The position numbers were made by a program, and so were the translations under genes. A model generated the notes under the pieces. The model ran no database searches. It was not told the DNA's origin and worked only from the letters and a program-made list of their open reading frames with translations. From Desulfuromonas sp. (GTDB lineage Bacteria > Desulfobacterota > Desulfuromonadia > Desulfuromonadales > BM501), in contig NZ_PKUB01000053.1 in assembly GCF_002868845.1 (NCBI RefSeq), positions 16,739-59,421 of the forward strand: 42,683 nt of DNA, given 5' to 3'. Shown piece by piece: positions 17,973-27,403 of the stretch (the stretch's first letter is position 1; each line of letters opens with the position of its first letter).

Positions 17973-18022
17973 CGTTATCCATCCCCGGACTTAATAAGTC
18001 CCCATCGGCAAGACCGCCATTG

Positions 18023-20713
18023 CTAGCGGCCACAGCATTTTTTATATTTTTTCCCGCTGCCGCAGGAGCAGGGGTCGTTGCGTCCGACCTTGTCTTCCTC
18101 ACGGGTCGCAGGCGTCTTGGCCTGGTCCTCCCCCCCCGCGCGGTTGAGTACGATGCGCCGCTTGCGCTGCTCTTCCTCCATCCGGGAGACGTCATCCTCG
18201 CGCGCCAGCTGGATGCGGAACAGCTTCTGAAGGACCTCCTGGCGGATGCGTCCCATCATGTCCATGAAGAGGGCGTAGGCCTCCCGCTTGTACTCCTCCT
18301 TGGGGTTCTTCTGGCCGTAGCCGCGCAGGCCGATCCCCTCCTTGAGGTGGTCGACGGAGAGAAGGTGATCCTTCCACTGGGAATCGATGGCCTGCAGCAG
18401 CAGAACCTTCATCAGGTGCTCCATGACCGGCGAGGTGAACTCCTCCTCCTTTTCGGCCAGGCGGGCCCTGGCCTGATCCCGTATCTGCTCTTCGAGAACG
18501 GACGAGCTCAGCCCCTGGACTCCGGGGTCGTGCAGTTCGGGGTGGAAGTAGAACTGGGTGAAAAAATCTTCCTGAAGGCTGTCCCAGTTCCACTCCGCCG
18601 GCGGAGTCTTCTCCGGACAGAATGTTGCGACCATGTCTTCGGCGGTCTCCCCGAGGATGCCTTCGATGGTCTCGCGGATATTCTCCCCGCCGAGCACCTC
18701 CCTGCGCTGAACATAGATCACCTCGCGCTGCCGATTCATGACGTCGTCGTACTCGAGCAGGTGCTTGCGGATCTCGAAGTTGTGGCCCTCCACCTTCTTC
18801 TGGGCGTTCTCGATCGCCTTGGAAATGATGCCGTGCTCGATCGGCTCGTTCTCCGGGATCTTGAGCTTGTCCATCACGAAGGCCACCCGCTGCGAACCGA
18901 AGATCCGCAGCAGGTCGTCCTCCAGGGACAGGTAAAAACGGCTCTCCCCGGGGTCTCCCTGCCGCCCGCTGCGCCCGCGCAGCTGGTTGTCGATGCGCCG
19001 CGACTCGTGACGCTCGGTCCCGAGAATAAAGAGTCCGCCCGCATCGAGCACCTCCTGCCTCTCCCCGGCGCAGGCCTCCTGGTACTTGGCGGCCAGCTCG
19101 GCGAAGGCGGCTTCGGGATCCTCCGCTGTGGCCGCCTCGCGTCGGGCCATCATTTCGGGGTTGCCTCCGAGGACGATATCGGTGCCGCGGCCGGCCATGT
19201 TGGTGGCGATGGTCACCGAGCCCTTGCGCCCCGCCTGAGCGACGATTTCGGCCTCCCGCTCGTGATGCTTGGCATTGAGCACATTGTGCGGTACGCCGCG
19301 CTTCTTGAGCATGTCAGAGAGAAGCTCAGAGTCTTCGATGGAGATGGTTCCGACAAGGACAGGTTGGCCAGACTGGTGGCTCTCGACGATGTCTTCGATA
19401 ACCGCCTTGAACTTCTCTTTTTCCGTCTTGTAAATGACATCGGCCTGGTCCTTGCGGATCATCGGCCGATTGGTGGGTATGACCACCACCTCCAGTTTGT
19501 AGATCTCGGCGAATTCGGAAGCCTCGGTGTCGGCGGTCCCTGTCATCCCCGACAGTTTTTCGTACATCCGGAAATAGTTCTGAAAGGTAATGGTCGCCAG
19601 GGTCTGGTTTTCGCTCTCGATCCGAACACCCTCTTTGGCCTCCACCGCCTGGTGCAGTCCGTCGCTCCAGCGCCGGCCCGGCATCAGACGCCCGGTGAAC
19701 TCGTCGACGATCATGACCTCGCCGTCCTTGACCACGTAGTCAACGTCCCGCTTGAAGAGGGCGTGGGCCTTGAGGGCCTGGTTGACGTGATGAAGGGTCT
19801 CGATGTTGCGCGGCTCGTAAAGGTTCTCCACCCCGAGGAGCTTCTCGACCCTGGCCACCCCGTCCTCGGTGAGGGCGGCGCTCTTGCCCTTCTCGTCAAC
19901 AGTGAAGTCGCCGGTAAACTCCCGCATCGTCTGGCCGATCTTGCCGTCCCGGTGCTCGATCATCTCCCCCTTCTTCAACATGGGAATGACCCGGTTCACC
20001 GAGGTGTACAGCTCGCCGGAGGTCTCGCTCGGACCGGAAATGATCAGGGGGGTTCGGGCCTCGTCGATAAGAATGGAATCGACCTCGTCGACGATGGCGT
20101 AGTGATGGGGCCGCTGGACGTAATCGGCCAGGGCGAACTTCATGTTGTCACGCAGGTAGTCGAAACCGAATTCGTTGTTGGTGCCGTAGGTGACGTCGCA
20201 CCCGTAGGCCTCCTGACGCTGAGCGTCGGTGAGACCGTGCACGATGCATCCGACGGAGAGTCCCAGGAAACGGTGAACCTGCCCCATCCATTCCGAGTCG
20301 CGGCGTGCCAGATAGTCGTTGACCGTGATGACGTGAACGCCCTTGCCGGTCAGGGCGTTCAGGTAGCAGGGCAGAGTGGCGACCAGGGTCTTACCCTCGC
20401 CGGTCTTCATCTCGGCGATCTTGCCGCCGTGCAGGACCATGCCACCGATGAGCTGGGCATCGAAATGACGCATCCCCAGCACCCGCTTGCCCGCCTCACG
20501 CACCACGGCGAATGCCTCGGGAAGCAGATCGTCGAGGCTCTCCCCTTGCTGGTGGCGCCCGCGAAACTCGGCGGTTTTGGCGGCCAGGGCCTGATCGGAC
20601 AGGGTAGCGATCTCCCCCTCCAAGGCGTTGATTCTCTCTACGACAGGCTGCATCCGCTTGAGCTCGCGCTCATTCTTGCTGCCAACGATCTTTCTCACCA
20701 GGGAACCGATCAT
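18023..20713 (-). CDS. secA: Preprotein translocase ATPase
   Basis: Motor ATPase that drives proteins through SecYEG at the inner membrane. 896 residues with the full domain series: Walker A in [14 protein letters not shown] (about residues 98-111), [12 protein letters not shown] in the linker between the motor halves, the helicase motifs [14 protein letters not shown] and [15 protein letters not shown], and a C-terminal zinc-binding SEC-C tail ([20 protein letters not shown]) that contacts SecB and lipids. The ATG has GGAG seven bases upstream. A strong terminator separates it from the M23 peptidase gene, so it needs its own promoter (a weak candidate is listed). argJ follows at 50 bases. 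Confidence 0.98.
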   Translation of the reverse strand: MIGSLVRKIVGSKNERELKRMQPVVERINALEGEIATLSDQALAAKTAEFRGRHQQGESLDDLLPEAFAVVREAGKRVLGMRHFDAQLIGGMVLHGGKIAEMKTGEGKTLVATLPCYLNALTGKGVHVITVNDYLARRDSEWMGQVHRFLGLSVGCIVHGLTDAQRQEAYGCDVTYGTNNEFGFDYLRDNMKFALADYVQRPHHYAIVDEVDSILIDEARTPLIISGPSETSGELYTSVNRVIPMLKKGEMIEHRDGKIGQTMREFTGDFTVDEKGKSAALTEDGVARVEKLLGVENLYEPRNIETLHHVNQALKAHALFKRDVDYVVKDGEVMIVDEFTGRLMPGRRWSDGLHQAVEAKEGVRIESENQTLATITFQNYFRMYEKLSGMTGTADTEASEFAEIYKLEVVVIPTNRPMIRKDQADVIYKTEKEKFKAVIEDIVESHQSGQPVLVGTISIEDSELLSDMLKKRGVPHNVLNAKHHEREAEIVAQAGRKGSVTIATNMAGRGTDIVLGGNPEMMARREAATAEDPEAAFAELAAKYQEACAGERQEVLDAGGLFILGTERHESRRIDNQLRGRSGRQGDPGESRFYLSLEDDLLRIFGSQRVAFVMDKLKIPENEPIEHGIISKAIENAQKKVEGHNFEIRKHLLEYDDVMNRQREVIYVQRREVLGGENIRETIEGILGETAEDMVATFCPEKTPPAEWNWDSLQEDFFTQFYFHPELHDPGVQGLSSSVLEEQIRDQARARLAEKEEEFTSPVMEHLMKVLLLQAIDSQWKDHLLSVDHLKEGIGLRGYGQKNPKEEYKREAYALFMDMMGRIRQEVLQKLFRIQLAREDDVSRMEEEQRKRRIVLNRAGGEDQAKTPATREEDKVGRNDPCSCGSGKKYKKCCGR

Positions 20714-20799
20714 TATAAGACTCCGTCAAGGTCTTGCCTGAATGAAATGTTTTGGGGCGCCGGGGGCAGAGATTTTCGCGGCCCGGCAAAGGTAGGAAT

Positions 20800-20827
20800 T
20801 TTATCATAAGGGCCGCCTTGCCCACAA
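20800..20827 (-). promoter_or_regulatory. Weak candidate promoter for secA
   Basis: On the minus strand TTGTGG (20827-20822) and GATAAA (20805-20800) are spaced by 16 bases, between the upstream terminator and the secA start. The context demands a promoter here, but the match is mediocre. Confidence 0.3.
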
Positions 20828-20863
20828 GGAAGAAAGGCCGTTTCAACACGTCCGGAGGAGAAC

Positions 20864-20897
20864 AAAAAAAATCCCCGGCAGGGCCGGGGATTTTTTT
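20864..20897 (-). terminator. Rho-independent terminator after the M23 peptidase gene
   Basis: An 8-bp GC stem (20872-20879 with 20883-20890, TCCCCGGC and complement) and a three-base loop are flanked by A-runs and T-runs. It would work on either strand, but sits 16 bases past the minus-strand M23 stop. Confidence 0.92.
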
Positions 20898-20912
20898 CTG
20901 AACTATTTGATA

Positions 20913-21782
20913 TCAAAGATACTTTTTGGGGTTGAGCGGAACGCCGTTGAGATGGACTTCGTAGTGCAGATGGGGACCGGTAGAACGACCGGTATTGCCG
21001 ACGGCTGCAATCTTGTCCCCCCGCTTCAACCGCTGGCCGACCTGGACGAAAATCTTGGAGTTGTGGCCGTAGTAGGTCTTGTACCCGTAACCGTGCTCGA
21101 CGACCACCAGCTTTCCATACCCCGACCTGGTCCCGGCCTGGCTGACTATGCCGTCGGCTGTGGCATAGATAGGGGTTCCGGTGCGGGCCGCGATATCGAG
21201 CCCCTCGTGCATTTTGCGCTTGCCGGTAAAGGGCGAACGCCGCATGCCAAAAGATGAGGTCATCCATCCCTTGACCGGCCATCCGACCGGCTTGGCCGCG
21301 AGCAGGGAACTCTGATCGTTGAGAACTCCGCGGATCTCCTCCTGGCTCTCGCGCCGCAGGTCGATGGCCCGCCGCACGTCGTCAATCTGCTGCTGAAGGT
21401 GGGAGAACTCGGCCACCGCGTCCGCTTCCGGGGGACCGCCAACGCCGGTCAGGCTATCCCCCTTGGGGCGGGTGAGCTGGGCCATAACCCGCACCTTGGC
21501 GTCATTTTGCGCAAGGACGACCATCTCCTGTCGGAGATCTTCGACCTTGGCGGCAAGTCGATGCAGATCCTGCTCCTGGGAACGGTTATGCACCCGCAGG
21601 TACTCCAACTCACCCCGGTCGACTCGCACGCGCAGGTAGTCGGCGACGAGCAGGCAGCCTCCGAGGACCAGAGCAACCCCCGCGACCGCGATGGCCTTCA
21701 CCAAGGTGCGCTGAAGGCTGAAGCGGCGGACCCGATGGGATCCCTCCGGAATAATGAGAACGGTGAACTTCCGTGCTGGCAA
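20913..21782 (-). CDS. M23-family (LytM-type) cell-wall peptidase
   Basis: Membrane-anchored peptidoglycan peptidase or amidase activator of about 289 residues. A single membrane segment (about residues 29-48, AIAVAGVALVLGGCLLVADY) is followed by a periplasmic coiled coil (residues 55-150) and a C-terminal M23 domain. Zinc-site motifs are intact: HEGLDIAARTG for HxxxD, and HLHYEV near the end, so it may be an active enzyme. Start: a TTG at 21782 has AAGGAGG exactly five bases upstream and gives the typical LPARKFTVLIIPEG opening. An in-frame upstream TTG at 21854 coincides with a consensus -35 box, so it is rejected. It is monocistronic, between its own promoter and a strong terminator. Confidence 0.88.
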   Translation of the reverse strand: MPARKFTVLIIPEGSHRVRRFSLQRTLVKAIAVAGVALVLGGCLLVADYLRVRVDRGELEYLRVHNRSQEQDLHRLAAKVEDLRQEMVVLAQNDAKVRVMAQLTRPKGDSLTGVGGPPEADAVAEFSHLQQQIDDVRRAIDLRRESQEEIRGVLNDQSSLLAAKPVGWPVKGWMTSSFGMRRSPFTGKRKMHEGLDIAARTGTPIYATADGIVSQAGTRSGYGKLVVVEHGYGYKTYYGHNSKIFVQVGQRLKRGDKIAAVGNTGRSTGPHLHYEVHLNGVPLNPKKYL

Positions 21783-21825
21783 GCGGCCCTCCTTGAGCAG
21801 GCGGAAAAACGAGGCAAAGGGAGAT

Positions 21826-21854
21826 TTATTAAACAAGCTGGCCCCTTCTGTCAA
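21826..21854 (-). promoter_or_regulatory. Candidate sigma-70 promoter of the M23 peptidase gene
   Basis: On the minus strand a perfect TTGACA (21854-21849) is followed after 17 bases by TAATAA (21831-21826), within the AT-rich TTTAATAAAT. The leader would be about 35 bases. Confidence 0.6.
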
Positions 21855-21875
21855 CCCCCTGGCCTTAGTCGCTAG

Positions 21876-21906
21876 AAAAATCGGGCGTTTAGGCCTTTGC
21901 AGCCCG
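21876..21906 (-). terminator. Weak terminator candidate after the GNAT gene
   Basis: On the minus strand CGGGC (21906-21902) pairs with GCCCG (21886-21882) across a long loop, followed by ATTTTTC (21881-21875). The stem is short, so function is doubtful. Confidence 0.3.
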
Positions 21907-21921
21907 GCCGGGGCGCCCCTC

Positions 21922-22371
21922 TCACAGCTCGATACTCATGGCGATCTCGTCACACTCGGGGAACTTGGCGCATTTCATACAGTCCCCCCAGATTTTGTGC
22001 GGCAACTCCGACTTTTCGATCAGCCCGAATCCAAGCTTTTCGAAAAAACCGGGCTTGTAGGTCAGGGCGAAGACCCGCTTCAGTCCCAACTGGCGGGCCT
22101 CGTCCAGGCAGATCTCAACAAGTTGGCGCCCGATCCCCCGCGACCCGCTATCGGGTGCCACGGCCAGGGAGCGCACCTCAGCGAGGTCCTCCCAGCAGAT
22201 GTGAAGGCAGACCGTGCCAAGGACGACACCGTCTTCCTCGAAAACATAAAAATCACGAATGAATTCAAAGAGCTCCGGCAGGGAGCGGGGAAGCATCAGT
22301 CCATCCCTGGCGTAATCGACCAGAAGCTTGTGGATGGCCCTGGCGTCGGGAATACGAGCCTTGCGGATCAT
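21922..22371 (-). CDS. GNAT acetyltransferase resembling short N-acetylglutamate synthases
   Basis: 149-residue GNAT protein. The acetyl-CoA loop is VRSLAVAPDSGSRGIGRQLV at about residues 68-87, followed by ALTYKPGFFEKLGF. The C-terminal ending WGDCMKCAKFPECDEIAM is the cysteine-bearing tail seen in short ArgA-like proteins that acetylate glutamate in the first step of arginine synthesis. The assignment is therefore probable rather than certain, and no symbol is given. ATG at 22371 with AGAGG seven bases upstream. It lies 50 bases downstream of recN on the same strand. With argJ 4 kb away, such an enzyme would top up the acetyl cycle. Confidence 0.8.
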   Translation of the reverse strand: MIRKARIPDARAIHKLLVDYARDGLMLPRSLPELFEFIRDFYVFEEDGVVLGTVCLHICWEDLAEVRSLAVAPDSGSRGIGRQLVEICLDEARQLGLKRVFALTYKPGFFEKLGFGLIEKSELPHKIWGDCMKCAKFPECDEIAMSIEL

Positions 22372-22421
22372 GGCGCGACCTCTGTCTTCATGCCTGTGTA
22401 GGGTTGCAAATGACGAGCCAA

Positions 22422-24089
22422 TCAGCCGGCGACTGACTGGGCAATGATTTCCCGGGCATGCTCCACGGTCCGCTCGGTGACCCGGGCGCCACCGAGCATG
22501 CGGGCCATTTCCTGGACCCGCTCTTCTCCGCCGAGGGAGGTCAGGCTGACCACGGTCCGCCCATCCCTCTCCGCCTTCTCCACCCGAAAATGCCGGCCGG
22601 CATAGGCGGCCACTTGAGGCAAGTGCGTGATGCAAAGAACCTGGCGGGTTCCAGCGACGGAGCGGAGTTTTTCCCCCACCGCGCTCGCCGCCACCCCGCC
22701 GATCCCGGCATCCACCTCGTCAAAAACCAGGGTCGCCACTGCATCGGCCTCAGGAGCGGCCCGCTTCAGGGCCAGCATGATCCGCGACAGTTCGCCCCCG
22801 GAGGCGATTCGGGCCAGGGGCTTGGGTTCTTCTCCGGGGTTGGGCGCCAGGAAAAACTCCCCCCTCTCCGCCCCGCGGGGCCCCGGTTCTTCCAGGGGAG
22901 CGAATTGCACCTCGAAACGGGCCTTGGCCAAAGCCAGGTCCCTTAATTCCCTCTCGACGGCGGCCTGCAGGCGCGAAGCCGCCTCGCGGCGACGCGCGGA
23001 AAGGGTCTTACCGGCACCATTGAGGGCCTGCCGCGCGGCATCGAGCTGATGACGCAGGTCCCTGCGGGCGGCATCGACATCGCTCAACTCCGCGATCTCC
23101 GCCTCGATCGCCGCCTGATACTCCAGCACCCCGCCAAGGGTCGGGGCGTACTTGCGCTTCAGCTCCCCCAGCAAGGCCAGGCGCTCCTCCACCTCATTCT
23201 GCCGTCCGGGCTCGAAGGAGACCTGGTCGCCGTGATTGCGAAGCTGCACCGCCACGTCCTCGAGGCCATACAAGGAAGACCGCACCGTCTCGGCCAGGCG
23301 CCCGAGGGCGGGGTCCACCTCCGCCAGGGCCTCCAGAGTCGAAGCCGTGGCCTCCAGGCGTTCGCAGACCGCCCCTTCGGCACCGTAGAGGGTATCATAG
23401 CCTCCGGAAGTCGCCAGCGCCAGGCGCTCCGCGTTCTGCAGCAGCAACCGTTCCGAGGCGAGGGCCTCGTCCTCCCCGGGGCAAAGGGCCGCCGCGGCGA
23501 TCTCCCTGGCCTGAAAGGAAATCAGATCGAGACGCTGCTGCCGGTCCCGCTCGGCGTCGGTCAGGCTTCGAAGACGCTCTGAAAGATCATCGGCCACTTG
23601 AAAATGGCCCCGGTACCGGGCCAGGTCCTCTTCCAGACCGGCATAACGGTCGAGCAGGTCGAGGTGGGTCTCGACCCGCTGCAGATGCTGGTGTTCATGC
23701 TGGCCGTAAATGGTCATCAGACCCGCGACAAGGGGCTGAAGCTGGTTCAGCGTGGCCAAGGACCCATTGATGAAAATCCGGTTTTTTCCGCTTCGGGAGA
23801 TGACCCTCCTGACCAGCAGCTCTTCGGCCTCGCCAAAACCCTCCTCGGCCAGCCGGCGGCTCAAATCGGGCCGGGCGGAAAGATCGAACATCGCCTCCAC
23901 CGTCGCCGACTCCTCGCCGGTGCGGATCAGGTCGGGCCGGGCCCGGCCGCCCAGGAGCAGGGCTACCGCACCGATAATAATCGACTTGCCCGCCCCGGTC
24001 TCACCGGTCAGGACGTTGAAACCGGAGCCGAAAGTGGCATGGAGCCGGTCGACAATGGCAAAATTGTGGATTATCAGATCAGTGAGCAT
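22422..24089 (-). CDS. recN: DNA repair ATPase RecN
   Basis: SMC-like ATPase acting in double-strand-break repair on the nucleoid. 555 residues, normal length. The N-terminal ATPase half carries LIIHNFAIVDRL and the Walker A GETGAGKS at about residues 30-37. Long helical arms form the middle. The C-terminal half contains the signature IASGGELSRIMLALK, Walker B TLVFDEVDAGIGG and the switch His in LCITHLPQVAAYA. ATG at 24089. It lies 76 bases downstream of nadK and 50 upstream of the GNAT, a common nadK-recN pairing. I see no obvious LexA-type operator at nadK or recN. Confidence 0.97.
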   Translation of the reverse strand: MLTDLIIHNFAIVDRLHATFGSGFNVLTGETGAGKSIIIGAVALLLGGRARPDLIRTGEESATVEAMFDLSARPDLSRRLAEEGFGEAEELLVRRVISRSGKNRIFINGSLATLNQLQPLVAGLMTIYGQHEHQHLQRVETHLDLLDRYAGLEEDLARYRGHFQVADDLSERLRSLTDAERDRQQRLDLISFQAREIAAAALCPGEDEALASERLLLQNAERLALATSGGYDTLYGAEGAVCERLEATASTLEALAEVDPALGRLAETVRSSLYGLEDVAVQLRNHGDQVSFEPGRQNEVEERLALLGELKRKYAPTLGGVLEYQAAIEAEIAELSDVDAARRDLRHQLDAARQALNGAGKTLSARRREAASRLQAAVERELRDLALAKARFEVQFAPLEEPGPRGAERGEFFLAPNPGEEPKPLARIASGGELSRIMLALKRAAPEADAVATLVFDEVDAGIGGVAASAVGEKLRSVAGTRQVLCITHLPQVAAYAGRHFRVEKAERDGRTVVSLTSLGGEERVQEMARMLGGARVTERTVEHAREIIAQSVAG

Positions 24090-24165
24090 AACTGAAGGCG
24101 TCCGAGGGCGGATGTCAGGAGCAAAACCTGCCCCTTTTCACGGCCAAATGGCGTACAGGGACCGC

Positions 24166-25020
24166 TTATCGCTCCCCCCATCGCAACTTGGTGCGCAGGA
24201 CCTCGAAATAGTTTTTGAAGGGGCTTTTGATCAGCAGGGTCGAACTGCGGGACTTTCGGATCTCCACCACGTCGCCCCCCTGCAGGGGCATCCCGGTCTG
24301 GCCGTCGGCGGTAAAAACCACGTCCTCATCATGGAACTTGACCTCCACCTTGATGATCGCTTCGTCGGAAACGATGATCGGCCGGTTGGTCAACATGTGA
24401 GGGCAGATGGGGGACACCACCAGGCAGTGCAGGCCCGGGTAGACGATCGGCCCACCCGCTGCCAGGTTGTAGGCCGTGGACCCCGTCGGGGTGGAGATGA
24501 TCAGACCGTCGGCCTTGAAGGTGGTGAGGTAGTCGTCATCCACATTCACTTCCATGTCGATGATCCGCGCCAGAGCCCCCTTGTTGATGACCACGTCGTT
24601 GAGAACCAGGTAGCGGCCGACCTCCTGCCCGGCCCGGCGCACCACGGCCTCCAGCATGAGCCGGCTAGAGACGGTGAACTGGCCGGCCAGCACCTGCTCC
24701 AGAACCGGGTAGAGCTTGTCCAGGGTGATCTCCGTCAGGAAGCCGAGGCTGCCGAGGTTCACCCCAAGGATGGGGGTGCGCAGGTCACCGACCAGGCGAG
24801 CGACCGAAATCAGGGTCCCGTCACCGCCGAGAACAATGATCAGGTGGACCATGGCGGGAATGGTCCCCTCGGTATAGCCCTGGCAGCCGCCGATCTGGGA
24901 GGCCAGTTCCTCTTCGAGGAACACCTCGAGACCGCGCTCCTCCAGCCAGGAGGCGAGCTCCCTCGCCACCCGGACCGCGTCCGGGTTGCTGCGTTTTGCG
25001 TAGATCCCTACCCGTTTCAT
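24166..25020 (-). CDS. nadK: NAD kinase
   Basis: Phosphorylates NAD to NADP in the cytoplasm. 284 residues. The signature GGDG (in VLGGDGTLISVARLVG, about residues 62-66) is present, as are LGVNLGSLGFLTE and the glycine-rich TPTGSTAYNLAAGGPIV. The usual NE pair in the mid-protein motif reads Asn-Asp here (VLNDVVINKGALARI), a conservative change. ATG at 25020 with AAAGGAG four bases upstream, a strong ribosome site. It is the first gene of the nadK-recN set and divergent from rarA across 182 bases. A TATGAT -10-like sequence occurs upstream but lacks a clear -35. Confidence 0.95.
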   Translation of the reverse strand: MKRVGIYAKRSNPDAVRVARELASWLEERGLEVFLEEELASQIGGCQGYTEGTIPAMVHLIIVLGGDGTLISVARLVGDLRTPILGVNLGSLGFLTEITLDKLYPVLEQVLAGQFTVSSRLMLEAVVRRAGQEVGRYLVLNDVVINKGALARIIDMEVNVDDDYLTTFKADGLIISTPTGSTAYNLAAGGPIVYPGLHCLVVSPICPHMLTNRPIIVSDEAIIKVEVKFHDEDVVFTADGQTGMPLQGGDVVEIRKSRSSTLLIKSPFKNYFEVLRTKLRWGER

Positions 25021-25202
25021 GAGTCTCCTTTGCCTAGCCGGAAAAAGCTATCATACCACCCGGGCAAAGTCTATCACTTTCAAAGACTTACCCCCGCAGA
25101 TGGCTTGCCGTCCGCAGCCGGCTGTTCTAGAGTCGTCGTCCAGAGGCGGTCCCTGCCGGACCGGCACCCTTTCCCCCGACCCCCCTACCTTTCGTATCGG
25201 CC

Positions 25203-26582
25203 ATGGATCTGTTCAGCCACGACAACGCCCAGAGCAAAACGACTCCTCTGGCCGAGCGCCTGCGCCCCCGAAACCTCGACGAGATGGTGGGCCAGACCCA
25301 CCTGCTCGGCGAAGGCCGCCTGCTGCGCCGCCTCATCGAGACCGACCAGCTGGCCTCGGTCATTTTCTGGGGCCCCCCGGGAACCGGCAAGACCACTCTG
25401 GCCCAGGTCATTGCCAACTCGACCAAGAGCCGATTCGTCTTCTTCTCGGCGGTCCTGCAAGGGGTGAAAGAGGTTCGAGAGATCGTGGCCAAGGCCCGGG
25501 AGGAAAAGGCCTACCACAGCCGCAAGACCCTCCTCTTCGTCGACGAAATCCACCGCTTCAACAAGGCCCAGCAGGACGCCTTTCTCCCTTACGTGGAACA
25601 AGGGGAGATCATCCTCATCGGCGCGACGACTGAAAACCCCTCCTTCGAGGTCAACCCTGCCCTCCTCTCCCGATCCAGGGTCTTCGTCCTGGAACAGCTC
25701 GGCCCGGGGGAGATAAAGGTCCTGCTGCGCCGCGCCCTGGAGGACCCCCGCGGCCTGGCCGACAAGAAACCGGACGTGGAGGAGGACGCCCTCGAACTCC
25801 TGGCCGAACTGGCGGGGGGGGACGCCCGGGTGGCGCTGAACACCCTGGAGCTGGCCGCGGCGACGGCCGGCGGGGAGAAGATCACCGCCTCCGTGGTGGA
25901 GGAGGCGTTGCAGAAGAAGGCCCTGCTCTACGACAAGGGGGGCGAGGAGCACTACAATGTCATCTCGGCCTTCATCAAGAGCATGCGCGGCTCCGATCCC
26001 GACGGGGCCCTGTACTGGCTGGCCCGGATGATCGATGCCGGGGAGGACCCCCTCTTTATCGTCCGGAGGATGGTCATATTCGCCTCCGAGGATATCGGCA
26101 ACGCCGACCCCCGGGCCCTTCAGGTGGCGATGGCCGCCCAGCAGGCGGTCCATTTCATCGGCATGCCCGAGGGGCGCATCCCCTTGGCCCAGGCGGTAAC
26201 CTACCTCGCCACCGCCCCCAAGAGCAACGCATCTTACCGCGGCATCAACGAGGCCCTTGCCGAAGTCCGGCGAAGCGGAGCTCTGCCCGTCCCGCTCCAC
26301 ATCCGCAACGCTCCGACGGGCCTCATGAAGGAGCTCGGCTACGGCAAAGGTTATCGTTACGCCCACGACTTCGACGGGGCCTACGCCCACCAGGAACACC
26401 TGCCCGAACGGCTCGAGGGAAAATCCTTCTACCGTCCCTCGGGGCGTGGCTACGAGAAAAGCATTGTCGAGCGGATGCGCTACTGGAAGGAGCACAGCCA
26501 CAGGAAGGCGCCATCCCCAAAGAACCCCGGGCAGGAGGATTCAGCGGCCCCCGAGGATAGCGGAGAGAAAAACGACGGCTAA
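25203..26582 (+). CDS. rarA: Replication-associated recombination protein A (AAA+ ATPase)
   Basis: RarA/MgsA-family clamp-loader-like ATPase acting at stalled replication forks. 459 residues: LAERLRPRNLDEMVGQ at the N-terminus, Walker A FWGPPGTGKTT (about 55-65), Walker B TLLFVDEIHRFNKAQQDAFL, sensor 1 LIGATTENPSFEV, an arginine-finger region ALLSRSRVF, and the family-specific C-terminal oligomerisation domain (DPLFIVRRMVIFASEDIGNA, YRGINEALAEV). The last 25 residues are a charged disordered tail. ATG at 25203; the preceding sequence has no clear Shine-Dalgarno, but no alternative start fits the family alignment. The plus-strand gene is convergent with the DUF4197 gene, 30 bases between stops, and no terminator is visible in the gap. 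Confidence 0.95.
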   Translation: MDLFSHDNAQSKTTPLAERLRPRNLDEMVGQTHLLGEGRLLRRLIETDQLASVIFWGPPGTGKTTLAQVIANSTKSRFVFFSAVLQGVKEVREIVAKAREEKAYHSRKTLLFVDEIHRFNKAQQDAFLPYVEQGEIILIGATTENPSFEVNPALLSRSRVFVLEQLGPGEIKVLLRRALEDPRGLADKKPDVEEDALELLAELAGGDARVALNTLELAAATAGGEKITASVVEEALQKKALLYDKGGEEHYNVISAFIKSMRGSDPDGALYWLARMIDAGEDPLFIVRRMVIFASEDIGNADPRALQVAMAAQQAVHFIGMPEGRIPLAQAVTYLATAPKSNASYRGINEALAEVRRSGALPVPLHIRNAPTGLMKELGYGKGYRYAHDFDGAYAHQEHLPERLEGKSFYRPSGRGYEKSIVERMRYWKEHSHRKAPSPKNPGQEDSAAPEDSGEKNDG

Positions 26583-26612
26583 ACAGGCCGTCCCCCAGCA
26601 TTTGCCCCGCAC

Positions 26613-27356
26613 CTAGCGGCCGAAGACCTTCTGCAGCAGATCGGTGGAGCGGGCCAGGGGATTCTGGCGGATGAGGCTCTCCTCCTCGGCGAGGACGGTG
26701 AAGAGACCGTCAAGGGCCCGATCGCTGACGTACCCTTCCAGGTCGAGCGACGGCTTGGAGACAAAAGGCAGGGCCGTGTAGCTCCCGACAAGCTGGTTGT
26801 AAAGCTGGTACAGGCCGACCCCCGACATCTTTTCGGCCACCACCGGCCGGAACCGGTCGCGAAGGGTCTTTTCGGTGCGGCCCCGGAAATAATCGGTCGC
26901 CGCCGTATCCCCCCCCCGGTAGATGGCATTGGCATCGGCCAGGGTCATCCCCGTGATGGCGTCCCAGAAGACGTCCTTGGCCTCGCCGGCAGCCTGCTCG
27001 GCCGCACGGTTCATGGCCATCTCCAGGGCATCGACCTGGCCACCGAGCCCGGTGGCGCGCAAGGCCCCGGCCATCGGCTGAAGCTGTTGCGGCAGACCGA
27101 TGCGGATCAGCTCGTTGCCCCAGAAGCCGTCGGCCTGCGAAGTCGAGGCGACCGCCCGCTCGGCTCCCACCCGCAGGGCGTCCTTCAGCCCCGAAGCGAC
27201 AGTCGACTCATCGAGAGTTTCTGCCCCGCCCCCCTGCCGAATTCGAAAAAGGCTCTCGTCCAGGCCGGCCGCACCGGCGGCGGGACCACATATCATCACC
27301 AGGGCCAGCACCAGGAGAAATGCCCGCCGCGACTCTCTACCGATCTGTCTTGTCAT
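26613..27356 (-). CDS. Exported DUF4197-family protein
   Basis: 247-residue protein of unknown function. It has a Sec signal peptide (RRAFLLVLALVMICGPAAGAA, cleavage near residue 29) and a helical body. The DUF4197 pattern is visible: a repeated GLKDALRVGAERAV element, IRIGLPQQLQPM, MNRAAEQAA, DAITGMTLADANAIYRGGDTAATDYF, and a C-terminal YVSDRALDGLFTVLAEEES followed by RSTDLLQKVFG. The ATG at 27356 has GGAGG four bases upstream; the frame continues further up only as an untranslated extension. It lies 47 bases downstream of amrS on the same strand, so the two may be co-transcribed, although no functional link is known. Confidence 0.85.
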   Translation of the reverse strand: MTRQIGRESRRAFLLVLALVMICGPAAGAAGLDESLFRIRQGGGAETLDESTVASGLKDALRVGAERAVASTSQADGFWGNELIRIGLPQQLQPMAGALRATGLGGQVDALEMAMNRAAEQAAGEAKDVFWDAITGMTLADANAIYRGGDTAATDYFRGRTEKTLRDRFRPVVAEKMSGVGLYQLYNQLVGSYTALPFVSKPSLDLEGYVSDRALDGLFTVLAEEESLIRQNPLARSTDLLQKVFGR

Positions 27357-27403
27357 AATCCCTCCGTCTTTCGGTTGTCGGTGTAATAAGCAACACTGCG
27401 GCC

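Noticed and set aside
18020-20809. Long plus-strand frame opposite secA (929 codons)
   Set aside because: A mirror of the secA reading frame with no domain resemblance.
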